Assembly (NCBI RefSeq): GCF_021653975.1
Contig: NZ_JAJKFK010000003.1
Span: 1,049,182-1,113,181, forward strand
Direction: 5' to 3'
Length of the DNA stretch: 64,000 nt
Source of the DNA: Amycolatopsis sp. GM8
GTDB lineage: Bacteria; Actinomycetota; Actinomycetes; Mycobacteriales; Pseudonocardiaceae
Below the pieces are notes generated by a model. The model worked only from the letters and a program-made list of their open reading frames with translations, was not told where the DNA came from and did no database searches. The translations under genes were made by a program, and so were the position numbers. Every line of letters starts with the position of its first letter. Positions within the stretch are counted from its first letter, which is position 1. Positions 33,259 through 42,293 of this stretch are shown one piece after another.

Positions 33259-34275
33259 TTACAGCCTGACCACGACTTTTCCCGTGTAGCGGCCTTCGAG
33301 CATGGCGGTGAACGCGGCGGGGCACGATTCGAGACCGTCCACGAAATCCTCGAGGGCGACCACCTCGCCGCTCTTCACCCAGCCGCCGACCTCGCGGTGG
33401 AAGTCCGCCATCCGGTCCAGGTGGGTGCGCCAGAACAAGCCCTGCACGAGCAGCCGCTTCAGCATGATCTCGTACCAGCCCGGTCCCGGTTCCGGCTCGG
33501 TGAGGCTGTACTGCGACACCTGGCCGCACACCACGACCCGCCCGAACTCGTTCAGGTGCGGCCACACCGCGTCCCGGACCCGGCCGCCGACGTTGTCGAA
33601 GTAGACGTCCACACCACCGGCGCAGGCGTCCGCCAATTGCTCGGCGAAGGAAGCGGACCGGTGGTCCACACATGCCGCGGCACCGAGCTTCTGCTCCACG
33701 AAACGGCATTTTTCCGGCCCGCCGGCGACACCCACGACGCGTGCCCCGCGCAGCCTCGCCATCTGGACGACGAACGACCCGACCGCGCCGCCCGCCGCGG
33801 AGACCACGAGCGTCTCCCCCGGCCGCGGCCGCCCGATCTCCTCCAGCCCCACATAGCCGGTGAACCCGCTGATCCCCAGCAGCCCCATCCACACGCTCGC
33901 GGGCGCGAGATCGAGGTCGATGGCCGTGAGATTGGCGCCGTCGGAGATCGCGTGCGTCTGCCAGCCACCATCGACCGAGGCAACGTGGGTCCCGACCGGG
34001 AATTCGGGGTTCTTCGAGGCGATCACCCTGCCCGACGCCGCACCGTAGACGGTCTCGCCGAGGTTCAGCTTCACCGCCTCGCCAGGCAAGGCCGGCGTCA
34101 TCCGCACCCGGGCGGCCGGCGCGAGCCCGAGGTGCGTGTGCTCCACGACCACCTGCCCCGCCCCCGGCTCGGGCACCTCCCCGTGCTCCAGTCGGAAATC
34201 CTCGGGCACGGGAAGGCCGACGGGATGACGGGCGAGCACGAACCTCGCGTACGGCTTCGTCGCACCTTCGCTCAC
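33259..34275 (-). CDS. NADP-dependent medium-chain oxidoreductase (zinc-free, LTB4DH-like)
   Basis: The protein has 338 residues from the GTG at 34275, which has GGAGAGGGGG upstream. It is a zinc-independent MDR enzyme of the prostaglandin/leukotriene reductase group. ISGFTGYVGLEEIGRPRPGE, VVSAAGGAVGSFVVQMARL (NADP Rossmann motif) and DVYFDNVGGRVRDAVWPHL are diagnostic. These enzymes reduce the double bond of enones. It begins 17 bases after the stop of the ThDP enzyme gene on the same strand, so the two form an operon. Confidence 0.85.
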   Translation of the reverse strand: MSEGATKPYARFVLARHPVGLPVPEDFRLEHGEVPEPGAGQVVVEHTHLGLAPAARVRMTPALPGEAVKLNLGETVYGAASGRVIASKNPEFPVGTHVASVDGGWQTHAISDGANLTAIDLDLAPASVWMGLLGISGFTGYVGLEEIGRPRPGETLVVSAAGGAVGSFVVQMARLRGARVVGVAGGPEKCRFVEQKLGAAACVDHRSASFAEQLADACAGGVDVYFDNVGGRVRDAVWPHLNEFGRVVVCGQVSQYSLTEPEPGPGWYEIMLKRLLVQGLFWRTHLDRMADFHREVGGWVKSGEVVALEDFVDGLESCPAAFTAMLEGRYTGKVVVRL

Positions 34276-34292
34276 CGGAACCCCCTCTCCGC

Positions 34293-35909
34293 TCACCAGT
34301 GCCCGACGTCGAGCCTCGGGTCGAGCCGGACGTCGACGAGCAGGGGCCCCTGGAGGTCCTGCGCCAGCTTCGCGACCTGGTCGAGCTCGTCGAGCTGGGT
34401 GACCTTCAGGACCTGGGCCCCCATCGCCGCGCCGACCTCGGCGATGTCGGGCCAGTCGACGAGCGAGAAGTCGGGGTCGTCGCCGTGGCCCTTGAGCTTG
34501 TTGTACTCGGCGCCATAGGCACCGTCGTTGAGCACCACGACCAGCAGCGGGACCTTGTGCCGGGCCGCCGTGCTGAGCTCCCCCGCGGTCATCATGAAGC
34601 CGCCGTCGCCCATGATCGCGACCGTCAGCCGCTCCGGCGCCGCGACGGCCGCGCCGATCGCGGTCCCGAGCCCCAGCCCGATCGAGCCGAAGGTGCTGGT
34701 GTGGGTGAAGCGCAGCGGGTCGGTGACGGTCATGAACCGCCAGGCGGCCATGATGAACCGGCCGACGTCGGTGACGACATTGCGATCCGCCGGGAGGATC
34801 TTGTCGAGCCGGACCACGGCCGAGCGCACGTCGACACAGCCGCCTGCGGACTTGTCTTCGAAGTCGTCGGTGGGGCGGTAGGCCGTCAGCCGCTCGCTGA
34901 ACTTCCGGCCCCACCCCGAGCCCTCGAACTCGGCTTCCTTCAGCACCTCGGTGAGCCGCCGGGCCACGACCGCCGCGTCCCCGTGGACCACGTGGTCGAC
35001 CGGGGTGTAGAGACCCACGTTGGTCAGGTCGGTGTCGACCTGGAGGATCCGTTTGCCCTGCGTCAGTTCCCCGATGAACGTGGTGTAGCGGTTGAGCCCG
35101 GCGCCGAAGACGAGGAGGCAATCGGACTGCATCAGGATCTCGGTGCCGACGCTGGACGCCAGGCTCCCGCAGATCCCCAGGTTGAGCGGGTGCCCGGCGA
35201 ATAGGTCGCGGCCGAGCAGTGTCGTGGCGACCGGGCAGCCGAGGAACTCCGCCAGGGCCAGCAGATCCTCGCGCGCCCCCGCGGCCGCGGCCCCGCGGCC
35301 GGCGAGAATGATGGGGCGCTTCGCGCCGGCGACCAGGTCGAGCGCACCTTCGAGCGTTTCCTCTTCCAGCGTGCCGTCCACGACCCGAGTCGCGGCCGGC
35401 ACCCGATTCTGCGGCGCGTCGGCCTCGCCCTGCATCAGCGCGTACGGCAGATTGAGGACCACCGGACGGCGTTCGGTCCGCGCCCGGTGCAGCGCCCGCC
35501 GGAGGTCGAACACGACCGACTCGGCGGAATAGACCCGCTCGTAACCGGCGCCGGTCGGCGCCACCACCGCGCCGATGTCGATCATCTGGGTCCAGGTGCG
35601 CACCGGCGGGGTGTCGCCGGTCAGGACCACGATCTGGCTGCGGTTGCGCGCCGCCTCGGTCAGCGCGGTCACGGTGTTGGTGATCCCCGGGCCGTGCGTC
35701 ACGCTGGCGAAGCCGACCTCGCCGGTCATCCGGAAATAGCCGTCCGCGGCTCCGACGCCGCCCGCCTCGTGAGTGGCACCGACGAACCGCTGCCCCAACG
35801 CTCCGGAGTAATGGGCGACGAACTGCATGTTCGCGTCACCCATCAGCCCGAACACGGTGTGGATACCTTGCTCGACCAGCTCGGCGGCCAGTGCCTGGTA
35901 TGCCTTCAT
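34293..35909 (-). CDS. thiamine diphosphate-dependent enzyme (acetolactate synthase-like)
   Basis: The 538 residues carry all three domains of the ThDP enzyme superfamily: the PYR domain with HEAGGVGAADGYFRMTGEVG, a central domain, and the PP domain with the ThDP motif MGDGGFMMTAGELSTAAR ending in VVVLNDGAYGAE. It resembles acetolactate synthase, benzoylformate decarboxylase and related 2-oxoacid carboligases or decarboxylases. The catalytic Glu in the first domain is present in THEAGG. Its partner is the enone reductase downstream. Which reaction it performs is not decided by the sequence. Confidence 0.85.
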   Translation of the reverse strand: MKAYQALAAELVEQGIHTVFGLMGDANMQFVAHYSGALGQRFVGATHEAGGVGAADGYFRMTGEVGFASVTHGPGITNTVTALTEAARNRSQIVVLTGDTPPVRTWTQMIDIGAVVAPTGAGYERVYSAESVVFDLRRALHRARTERRPVVLNLPYALMQGEADAPQNRVPAATRVVDGTLEEETLEGALDLVAGAKRPIILAGRGAAAAGAREDLLALAEFLGCPVATTLLGRDLFAGHPLNLGICGSLASSVGTEILMQSDCLLVFGAGLNRYTTFIGELTQGKRILQVDTDLTNVGLYTPVDHVVHGDAAVVARRLTEVLKEAEFEGSGWGRKFSERLTAYRPTDDFEDKSAGGCVDVRSAVVRLDKILPADRNVVTDVGRFIMAAWRFMTVTDPLRFTHTSTFGSIGLGLGTAIGAAVAAPERLTVAIMGDGGFMMTAGELSTAARHKVPLLVVVLNDGAYGAEYNKLKGHGDDPDFSLVDWPDIAEVGAAMGAQVLKVTQLDELDQVAKLAQDLQGPLLVDVRLDPRLDVGHW

Positions 35910-35955
35910 CTGATGTCGCTCTCCTCGTCGGGGGAACCCGCGCCGCCGCGGGTCC

Positions 35956-38178
35956 TCACAGCAGGTCGAAATCGACCGTGTGGATCACGCCGGTGAATTC
36001 GAACGGTGCGGTGTAAGCGTCGGAGACCGGCGCGAGCCGGTCACCGCCGATCTCCAGCCCGGTCCAGGAAATCATCACCGGCATCGTGCGCTCCAGCGCT
36101 CCTTGTCCCAGGGAGACACCGTCCGCGAGCAAGGTGATGATTCCGCCGTTGTCTTCGGCGTTCTTGCGGAACTGGACACTCAATGTGGTGGCCGACTCGG
36201 GGATCGGCGCGGAGGAAACGACCGTGTGCTCGGAGAAGTAGTTGTAGTCGAGAATCAGCTTTCCGTCGCGCACATAGATCACGTAGCCCGAGGCGATATT
36301 GCCGTGTGCCACAAGCACGCCTTCGTGGTGCGCACTGGAAAACTCATCGATGGTCACGTCAATGTCGTAAGAGCGGCGGACGAGCCTCGGCGCGCCGCGG
36401 TGATGCACGTGGCTGATCCCGTTGTGGAACCGGAAGGACGTCTTGCCCGCGGAGGCACCGGGCTTGCGGTTCTGCTGGACGCCGAGCAGCTTGGTCCACC
36501 GGTCATCCAGTGGCAGCACACCGTATTTCTCGGCCTCCGACCACCACAGCTCGACCATTTCCTTCAGCTTGTCCGGATGCTCCTGCGCGAGATCGACGGC
36601 CTCGGACAGGTCCTCGTCGACGTGGTAGAGCTCCCACTGGTCCTCGTCGAAGTCGGTGCCCTGCGGGTGATGCGCGACCGCCTTCCAGCCGTCCTGCCAG
36701 ATCCCGCGGTGCCCGATCATCTCGAAGTACTGCGTGCGGTGGCTCGTCGGAGCCGCCGCGTCGCCGAAGGTGTACAGCATCGACGTGCCGTGCACGGGCA
36801 TCTGCTCGACGCCCCGATAGGTCTCCGGCGCCTTCAGGCCCAGGGCTTCCAGAGTCGTGGGCATGACGTCGATCGCGTGATGGAACTGAGTGCGGACGCC
36901 ACCGGACTCCGCGATCTTGCCCGGCCACGAAACGATGAACGGCACCCGGACCCCACCGGCGTGGGCGTTCTGCTTGTAGCGCTTCAACGGCGTGTTGCTG
37001 GCCTGTGCCCAGCCCCACGGATAGAGGCTGCGGGCGCGGCGGGTACCGATCTCGTCGATCCTCGCCAGCGACTCCTCGAGCGTCGGCGTGATGCCGTTGA
37101 CGAAGTGGGTGTTGTCCACGACGCCGCCCGGCCCGCCCTCCTGGCTGGCCCCGTTGTCGGAAATGAACAGGAAAAGCGTGTTCTCGAACCGGCCGAGCCG
37201 TTTCAGTTCGGCGACGAGCCGGCCGATCTGGTCGTCGGTGTAGCTCAGCATCCCGGCATAGGCCTCTTGGAACCGGGCCATCAGGCGTTTCTCGTCCGCA
37301 CTGAGGTCCGCCCACGCCTCGACCCCGTCGTTCCGGTCGACCAGCTGGGTTCCCTCCGGCAGGATACCCAGCTCACGCTGCCGCTCGAAGCGGGCGCGCC
37401 GGATCTCGTCCCACCCCTGGTCATAGGCCCCTCGGAACCGCTGGAGGTACTCGTCGGGAGCCTGATGCGGGGCGTGCGCGGCGCCGAGCGCCAAGTAGAG
37501 GAAGTACGGCTTCTCCGGTGCCAGGGACACCTGGTTGCGGATCATCCCGATCGACCGGTCGATGAGGTCGTTCGTCAGGTGGTAGTTCTCGTCGCGCGGA
37601 GGTTCGACGGAGTGGTTGTCGGCGACCAGCGTCGGCGAGAACTGATCGGTTTCGGCATCCTGAAAGCCGTAGAACCGGTCGAATCCGCGGCCCAGTGGCC
37701 ACTGGTCGTAGGGACCGATCACGGTGGCCTCGTCGGCGGGCGTCAGATGCCATTTGCCGACGCAGAACGTGTTGTACCCGTAGTCGCGCAACAACTCTGG
37801 CGCGAGCGTCGCGGCCCGGCTGATGCCACCGCGGTAGCCGGGAAAACCGGTGTCATAGGCCGTGAGGCTGCCCATCCCCACCGAGTGGTGGTTGCGGCCA
37901 CTGAGCAGGCACGCGCGGGTCGGTGAGCACAACGGCGTCACGTGGAAGTTGGTGTAGCGCAGGCCGCCCCGCGCGAGCGCGTCGATGTTGGGGGTCGGGA
38001 TCTCCGATCCGTAGCACCCGAGGTCGGAGAACCCCACATCGTCGAGAACGAGGTAGACGATGTCCGGACTCCCGTCCGGCGGCAGCTGCGGCGTGGGCCA
38101 CCACGGTTGCGAGTCGGCCACGTAACGGCCGATCTTGCCCTGATAGCCACGCTGATGATCAGTTGCCTCTATCGTCAT
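35956..38178 (-). CDS. arylsulfatase (type I, formylglycine-dependent)
   Basis: The 740-residue protein is of the long actinobacterial type (AtsD-like). The sulfatase signature CSPTR (Cys84, modified to formylglycine) lies in PLCSPTRACLLSGRNHHS. Metal ligands are DD in VLDDVGFSD, and later SDNGAS. HAPHQAP and VGKWHL are further active-site elements. No signal peptide is visible, so it is probably cytoplasmic. The ATG at 38178 is preferred, with a GTG 9 bases upstream as the alternative. The modifying enzyme is encoded at 41400, across the same promoter region. G+C content is lower than in neighbouring genes. Confidence 0.92.
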   Translation of the reverse strand: MTIEATDHQRGYQGKIGRYVADSQPWWPTPQLPPDGSPDIVYLVLDDVGFSDLGCYGSEIPTPNIDALARGGLRYTNFHVTPLCSPTRACLLSGRNHHSVGMGSLTAYDTGFPGYRGGISRAATLAPELLRDYGYNTFCVGKWHLTPADEATVIGPYDQWPLGRGFDRFYGFQDAETDQFSPTLVADNHSVEPPRDENYHLTNDLIDRSIGMIRNQVSLAPEKPYFLYLALGAAHAPHQAPDEYLQRFRGAYDQGWDEIRRARFERQRELGILPEGTQLVDRNDGVEAWADLSADEKRLMARFQEAYAGMLSYTDDQIGRLVAELKRLGRFENTLFLFISDNGASQEGGPGGVVDNTHFVNGITPTLEESLARIDEIGTRRARSLYPWGWAQASNTPLKRYKQNAHAGGVRVPFIVSWPGKIAESGGVRTQFHHAIDVMPTTLEALGLKAPETYRGVEQMPVHGTSMLYTFGDAAAPTSHRTQYFEMIGHRGIWQDGWKAVAHHPQGTDFDEDQWELYHVDEDLSEAVDLAQEHPDKLKEMVELWWSEAEKYGVLPLDDRWTKLLGVQQNRKPGASAGKTSFRFHNGISHVHHRGAPRLVRRSYDIDVTIDEFSSAHHEGVLVAHGNIASGYVIYVRDGKLILDYNYFSEHTVVSSAPIPESATTLSVQFRKNAEDNGGIITLLADGVSLGQGALERTMPVMISWTGLEIGGDRLAPVSDAYTAPFEFTGVIHTVDFDLL

Positions 38179-38253
38179 GCCTCTCACTCTCCACCAAGCG
38201 ATACCCTGCGCGCCAGTGCTACACAGTATCCTTTTAACGTTGCCGTTTTCCGC

Positions 38254-39714
38254 TCAGACCCGGCCGACCTGGATCTGTTTGATCTCCAGCAGGGCCAGCA
38301 CGGACTCGATGCCGCCCTCCCGCCCGAGGCCGGACTTCTTGTAGCCGCCGAAGGGCACCAGCAGGCACGCCCCGCCCATGTTGAGGGTGATGGTGCCCGC
38401 CTCGATCCGGCCCGCGACCGACAGCCCGCGTTCCTCGTCGCGGGTGAAGATGCCCGCGGCGAGGCCGTACTCGGTGTCGTTGGCCATCTCGATCGCCTCG
38501 TCGAGGGTGTCGTAGGCCTGCAAGGTGATGACCGGCCCGAACACCTCCTCCCGGACGATCCGCATGTCCGGGTGGACGTCGGCGACCAGCGTCGACTCGA
38601 CGAAGTAGCCGTACGGCAGCGACTCCGGCCGGCGCCCGCCGGTGAGGATGGTGGCGCCTTCCTCGCGCGCGATCCGGATGTAGTTCTCGACCTTGGTCCG
38701 ATGTGCTGCCGCGACGAGCGGTCCGACCTGGGTGGCGGGGTCGCCCGGGTCGCCGAGGACAAGGGACGAGTAGAACTCGGTGAGCGCGGTGCGCCACTCC
38801 TGTTCCAGCGCCCTGGGCACGAAAAGCCGGGAGTACGTCGTGCAGACCTGCCCGGCCTGACTCATCGTCCCGGCGAACACGACGTGCGCGTCCTTCGCGG
38901 GGTCCAGGTCGTCGAGGACGATTCCCGGCGACTTGCCCCCGAGTTCAAGAGTCACGTCGGTGACGTTCTCGGCCGCGTCCTTCATGATCCCGATTCCGGC
39001 GGCGGTGCTGCCGGTGAAGGAGATGTGCCGGAACTCGGGCCGCGAGGTGATGCCTTCCACCGGCCCGCGGTCGGCCGGCAGGAAACTCACCAGGCCCTTC
39101 GGAATACCGGCCGCCTCGATCGCGTCCGCGATGAGGAAACTGTTCAGCGGGCTTTCGAACGCGATCTTGATGACGACCGGGCAGCCGGCCAGCAGTGCGG
39201 GCGCGAGCTTGACCAGGGTGATAGCGAACGTCGTGTTCCACGGGACGATCCCGAGCACCGGCCCCACCGGCTCGTGCACGACGAGCGCCTCGACGGCCCC
39301 GACCCGCCGGCGATCAATTCCCTTCGGAAGCTCGAGAGCGAATTGCACGTAACTCCGCACAATGGCCGCCCCGCGGGCCGCCAGCATTGTCCCGGCACCG
39401 TGAAGACCACCGAAATCGTTGATATGGACGGTGGCGATATCTTCAGTGCGCTTTTCGATTTCTTGGGCGAGCCGCTCCAGGTATTCCGCCCGCTCCACAA
39501 AGGTCAGGCCGCGCCAGGGGCTGTTCGCGAACGCGTCGGTCGCGGCCGCGATCGCACGATCGACGTCGCCCTTACCGGCCTCGGGAACGGATCCGATGAT
39601 CTCCTCGGTGTAGGGATTGATGATGTCGATCCGCGCCTCGGTCGACGGTTCGACCCACTCACCGCCGATGAAGAGCTTGTCCCGGGTGAACAGGGTCTTG
39701 TCGATCCCGGTCAC
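38254..39714 (-). CDS. aldehyde dehydrogenase
   Basis: This 486-residue NAD(P)-dependent aldehyde dehydrogenase has IVPWNTTFAITLVKLAPALL (cofactor region), LELGGKSPGIVLDD (general base Glu) and MSQAGQVCTTYSR (catalytic Cys). Its start overlaps the stop of the LLM monooxygenase (39711-39714), and the sulfatase gene follows 75 bases after its stop. It probably oxidises the aldehyde released by the monooxygenase or after sulfate-ester cleavage. Confidence 0.9.
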   Translation of the reverse strand: MTGIDKTLFTRDKLFIGGEWVEPSTEARIDIINPYTEEIIGSVPEAGKGDVDRAIAAATDAFANSPWRGLTFVERAEYLERLAQEIEKRTEDIATVHINDFGGLHGAGTMLAARGAAIVRSYVQFALELPKGIDRRRVGAVEALVVHEPVGPVLGIVPWNTTFAITLVKLAPALLAGCPVVIKIAFESPLNSFLIADAIEAAGIPKGLVSFLPADRGPVEGITSRPEFRHISFTGSTAAGIGIMKDAAENVTDVTLELGGKSPGIVLDDLDPAKDAHVVFAGTMSQAGQVCTTYSRLFVPRALEQEWRTALTEFYSSLVLGDPGDPATQVGPLVAAAHRTKVENYIRIAREEGATILTGGRRPESLPYGYFVESTLVADVHPDMRIVREEVFGPVITLQAYDTLDEAIEMANDTEYGLAAGIFTRDEERGLSVAGRIEAGTITLNMGGACLLVPFGGYKKSGLGREGGIESVLALLEIKQIQVGRV

Positions 39715-41078
39715 GACTGCTGAGCCAGGACGAGCGACGGCTCGACCGCGCGGACCGGAGCCGGCCGTTCGAGGCCCAGCGTGTCGCGCAGCGTCGTCCC
39801 TTCATATTCGGTGCGGAAAATCCCGCGGTCCTGCAACTCGGGAACGAGCAGATCGCAGATCCGGTCCAGCCCTTCGTTCATGTAGGGCGGGGTGATGGTG
39901 AAGCCGTCACAGGCCCTTTGGTCGTACCATTTCTGCATCTCGTCGGCGATGCTGCTCGCGGTACCCCGCAGGAGTTGGTGGCTCGCCGATTTGGTCCGCG
40001 TGCGGATCAGATGACGCAGGGTCGGCTTCTCCTCGGTGATGATCCGATACATGTTCGGATACCGGCTCGCGTTGAGCATCGTGCTGCGCGCAGCCTCCTC
40101 CAGGCTCGGCAGCCGCTCCACCGGAATCGGCTCATCAAGTTCGAGACCGGTCAGGTCGGCGCCGATGAGCTGGAAGGTGAGATCGGCGAGGCCAACTTCG
40201 ACGGTGATGAGATCGGCCAGCATCTCGGCGATCTCGTCGGCCTCCGCCTGCGTCTCGCCGACCACGGGGATGAGTCCGGGAAGAATCCTGACTGACCCTT
40301 GTGGACGCCCGAACTCGGCGACGCGGCTGTTGAGCTTGGCGTAGAAGGCGGTCCCGCCTTCGATGTTGCTCTGCGAGGCGAAGACGACCTCGGCATTGCG
40401 GGCGGCGAAGTTGACGCCGTCCTCCGACTGTCCAGCTTGGACGATGACGGGACGGCCCTGCGGCGAGCGCGGCATCGTAAGCGCGTCACGGACTTTGAAG
40501 CGGGGGCCCTCGAAGTGAGGGTGGTGGATCTTGCTCTCGTCGGCCCAGACACCACGCTCACGGTCCATCACAACCGCATCGTCATCCCACGCATCCCACA
40601 GCAACTGGGTGACGTCCAGGAATTCCTGTGCCTGCGCGTAGCGCTCCGCCTTCGCCGGCATGGTCGCATTGAAATTCTGGGCACCGGAATACGACGTCAC
40701 CACATTCCAACCGACCCGGCCCTTCGACAAAAAGTCGAGCTGCGCCATCATCCGGGCAGTGTTGTACGGCTCGGTGAACGTGGTCGACACGGTGGCAATG
40801 AGGCCCACGTTGCGGGTCACGGCACTGAGCGCACCGAGGGTCGTCAGCGGCTCATACGGGCACAAATCCGGATTGACCGGGTCATCATCAAACGAAGCCT
40901 TGTCCGAAATAAAGATCGCATCGAACTTCGCCTCCTCCACCCGCCGCGCCGAATACGCCGCCATCTCCAAACCCAGCAAATCCTCAACGCCACTCTCACG
41001 CCGCCGCCAACTATGCGTGAAACGACCAACCGGATTGAAGAACAACACCAGGCTCAACTGGCCATCACGGTGGTCCAT
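39711..41078 (-). CDS. LLM-class flavin-dependent monooxygenase (NtaA/SnaA/DszA type)
   Basis: The 455-residue protein belongs to the FMN-dependent bacterial luciferase-like NtaA/DszA group. It starts SLVLFFNPVGRFTHSWRR and contains DFLSKGRVGWNVVTSYSGAQ, AERYAQAQEFLDVTQLLWDA and RPVIVQAGQSEDGVNFAARN. Such enzymes need reduced FMN from a separate reductase and oxidise C-S or C-N compounds (dibenzothiophene sulfone, alkyl sulfides, nitrilotriacetate). The ATG has GGAGATAAGCC upstream. It is the first gene of the monooxygenase/aldehyde dehydrogenase/sulfatase operon, which suggests organosulfur scavenging. Confidence 0.88.
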   Translation of the reverse strand: MDHRDGQLSLVLFFNPVGRFTHSWRRRESGVEDLLGLEMAAYSARRVEEAKFDAIFISDKASFDDDPVNPDLCPYEPLTTLGALSAVTRNVGLIATVSTTFTEPYNTARMMAQLDFLSKGRVGWNVVTSYSGAQNFNATMPAKAERYAQAQEFLDVTQLLWDAWDDDAVVMDRERGVWADESKIHHPHFEGPRFKVRDALTMPRSPQGRPVIVQAGQSEDGVNFAARNAEVVFASQSNIEGGTAFYAKLNSRVAEFGRPQGSVRILPGLIPVVGETQAEADEIAEMLADLITVEVGLADLTFQLIGADLTGLELDEPIPVERLPSLEEAARSTMLNASRYPNMYRIITEEKPTLRHLIRTRTKSASHQLLRGTASSIADEMQKWYDQRACDGFTITPPYMNEGLDRICDLLVPELQDRGIFRTEYEGTTLRDTLGLERPAPVRAVEPSLVLAQQS

Positions 41079-41399
41079 GGCTTATCTCCTCATGTGCTGG
41101 AAGGCGGCGTGGGCACGATTCAGGCCGGAGGTCCTGCGCCGGGCCGGTCCGCGAGCGGGAGCCCGCGACCCTGGCCATCGTCACAGTGTGTTCGCCGCCC
41201 CTCATAAGAGTGTCCTTATCCTGGTCACTCCATGAAACCGCCGAATCTTCATGGTGTCCAATGCATGTCAAAGCCGATATCATGCGTTGAACGCATGCTT
41301 GACCCGGCGCGTTCGCACGTAACACCCACCCAGAAAATAAGTGTCCTCTTCGTCGGGATGGCCGGTGCGGCTATTGTTCAGCCAGGAGGTTCCACCGCT
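41079..41399. promoter_or_regulatory. divergent control region of sulfatase operon and FGE gene
   Basis: These 321 bases contain no convincing gene. Two symmetric elements stand out. CATGCGTT-G-AACGCATG (41281-41297) is a perfect 8-bp palindrome. ATAAG-AGTGTC-CTTAT (41204-41219) is a shorter one, and ATAAGTGTCC near 41337 repeats part of it. TTGACC at 41299-41304 could be a -35 element directed at the FGE gene. The strong site AGGAGG (41384-41389) sets the FGE start. Confidence 0.5.
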
Positions 41400-42281
41400 G
41401 TGTCCCACTGCTGCCCACCGTCCCGGTCACCCGGCGAGGCCCGCGTTGCCGTCGACGTTCCCGGCGTGGGCCCCACCAACACCGACGGGCTGATCACCTT
41501 GCCGGGCGGCACCTTCCGGATGGGAACCGATGCCGCGGACGGGTTCCCCGACGACCGCGAAGGCCCGGTGCGCGAGGTGACCGTGGCGCCGTTCGCGATC
41601 GACGCCTACGCCGTGACCAACGCTCGCTTCGCCGAGTTCGTCGACGCGACCGGGTACCGCACGGAGGCCGAGGCGTTCGGCTGGACTTATGTGTTCGCGA
41701 AGTTCGTGCCCGCCGCCTTGCGCCGGGGTGCGCCGCGGCCGGAGCACGCACCGTGGTGGCTGGGTGTGACGGGCGCGTATTGGCGCGCGCCGGAGGGCCC
41801 GGGCAGCGATGTCGAGGCGCGCCAGGACCACCCGGTGGTGCACGTGTCCTGGAACGATGCCGTCGCCTACGGCCACTGGGCCGGGCGCCGCCTGCCCACC
41901 GAGGCCGAATGGGAGTACGCCGCCCGCGGCGGGCTCGACCAGGCACGCTACCCGTGGGGCGATGAGCTCACACCCGGCGGTGAGCACCGGTGCAACATCT
42001 GGCAGGGCCGTTTTCCCGTGCACAACACCGAAGAAGACGGCCACGCGGGCACCGCGCCCGTCGATGCGTTCGCGCCCAACGGTTTCGGCCTGTACAACGT
42101 GTCGGGCAACGTGTGGGAGTGGTGCGCGGACCCGTTCGGCCCCACCCACCGCGCCATGCGCGGCGGTTCGTACCTGTGCCACGAGTCCTACTGCAACCGC
42201 TACCGCGTCGCCGCCCGCACCCGCAACACCCCCGACAGCTCCAGCGGCAACACCGGCTTCCGCACCGCCGCCGACGTCTGA
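41400..42281 (+). CDS. formylglycine-generating enzyme
   Basis: The protein has 293 residues when started at the GTG at 41400, 10 bases after AGGAGG. It then begins MSHCCPPSRSPGEAR, like other actinobacterial FGEs. The FGE-sulfatase domain shows GGTFRMGTDAADGFPDDREG, DHPVVHVSWNDAVAYGHWAG, RLPTEAEWEYAARGG and NVSGNVWEWCAD. The copper-binding active-site cysteines are in GGSYLCHESYCNRYR (Cys260 and Cys265). It oxidises the CSPTR cysteine of the sulfatase encoded divergently at 35956, and the two genes probably share control. A longer in-frame extension to 41232 has no ribosome site. Confidence 0.93.
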   Translation: MSHCCPPSRSPGEARVAVDVPGVGPTNTDGLITLPGGTFRMGTDAADGFPDDREGPVREVTVAPFAIDAYAVTNARFAEFVDATGYRTEAEAFGWTYVFAKFVPAALRRGAPRPEHAPWWLGVTGAYWRAPEGPGSDVEARQDHPVVHVSWNDAVAYGHWAGRRLPTEAEWEYAARGGLDQARYPWGDELTPGGEHRCNIWQGRFPVHNTEEDGHAGTAPVDAFAPNGFGLYNVSGNVWEWCADPFGPTHRAMRGGSYLCHESYCNRYRVAARTRNTPDSSSGNTGFRTAADV

Positions 42282-42293
42282 CGCCGGGCTGCT

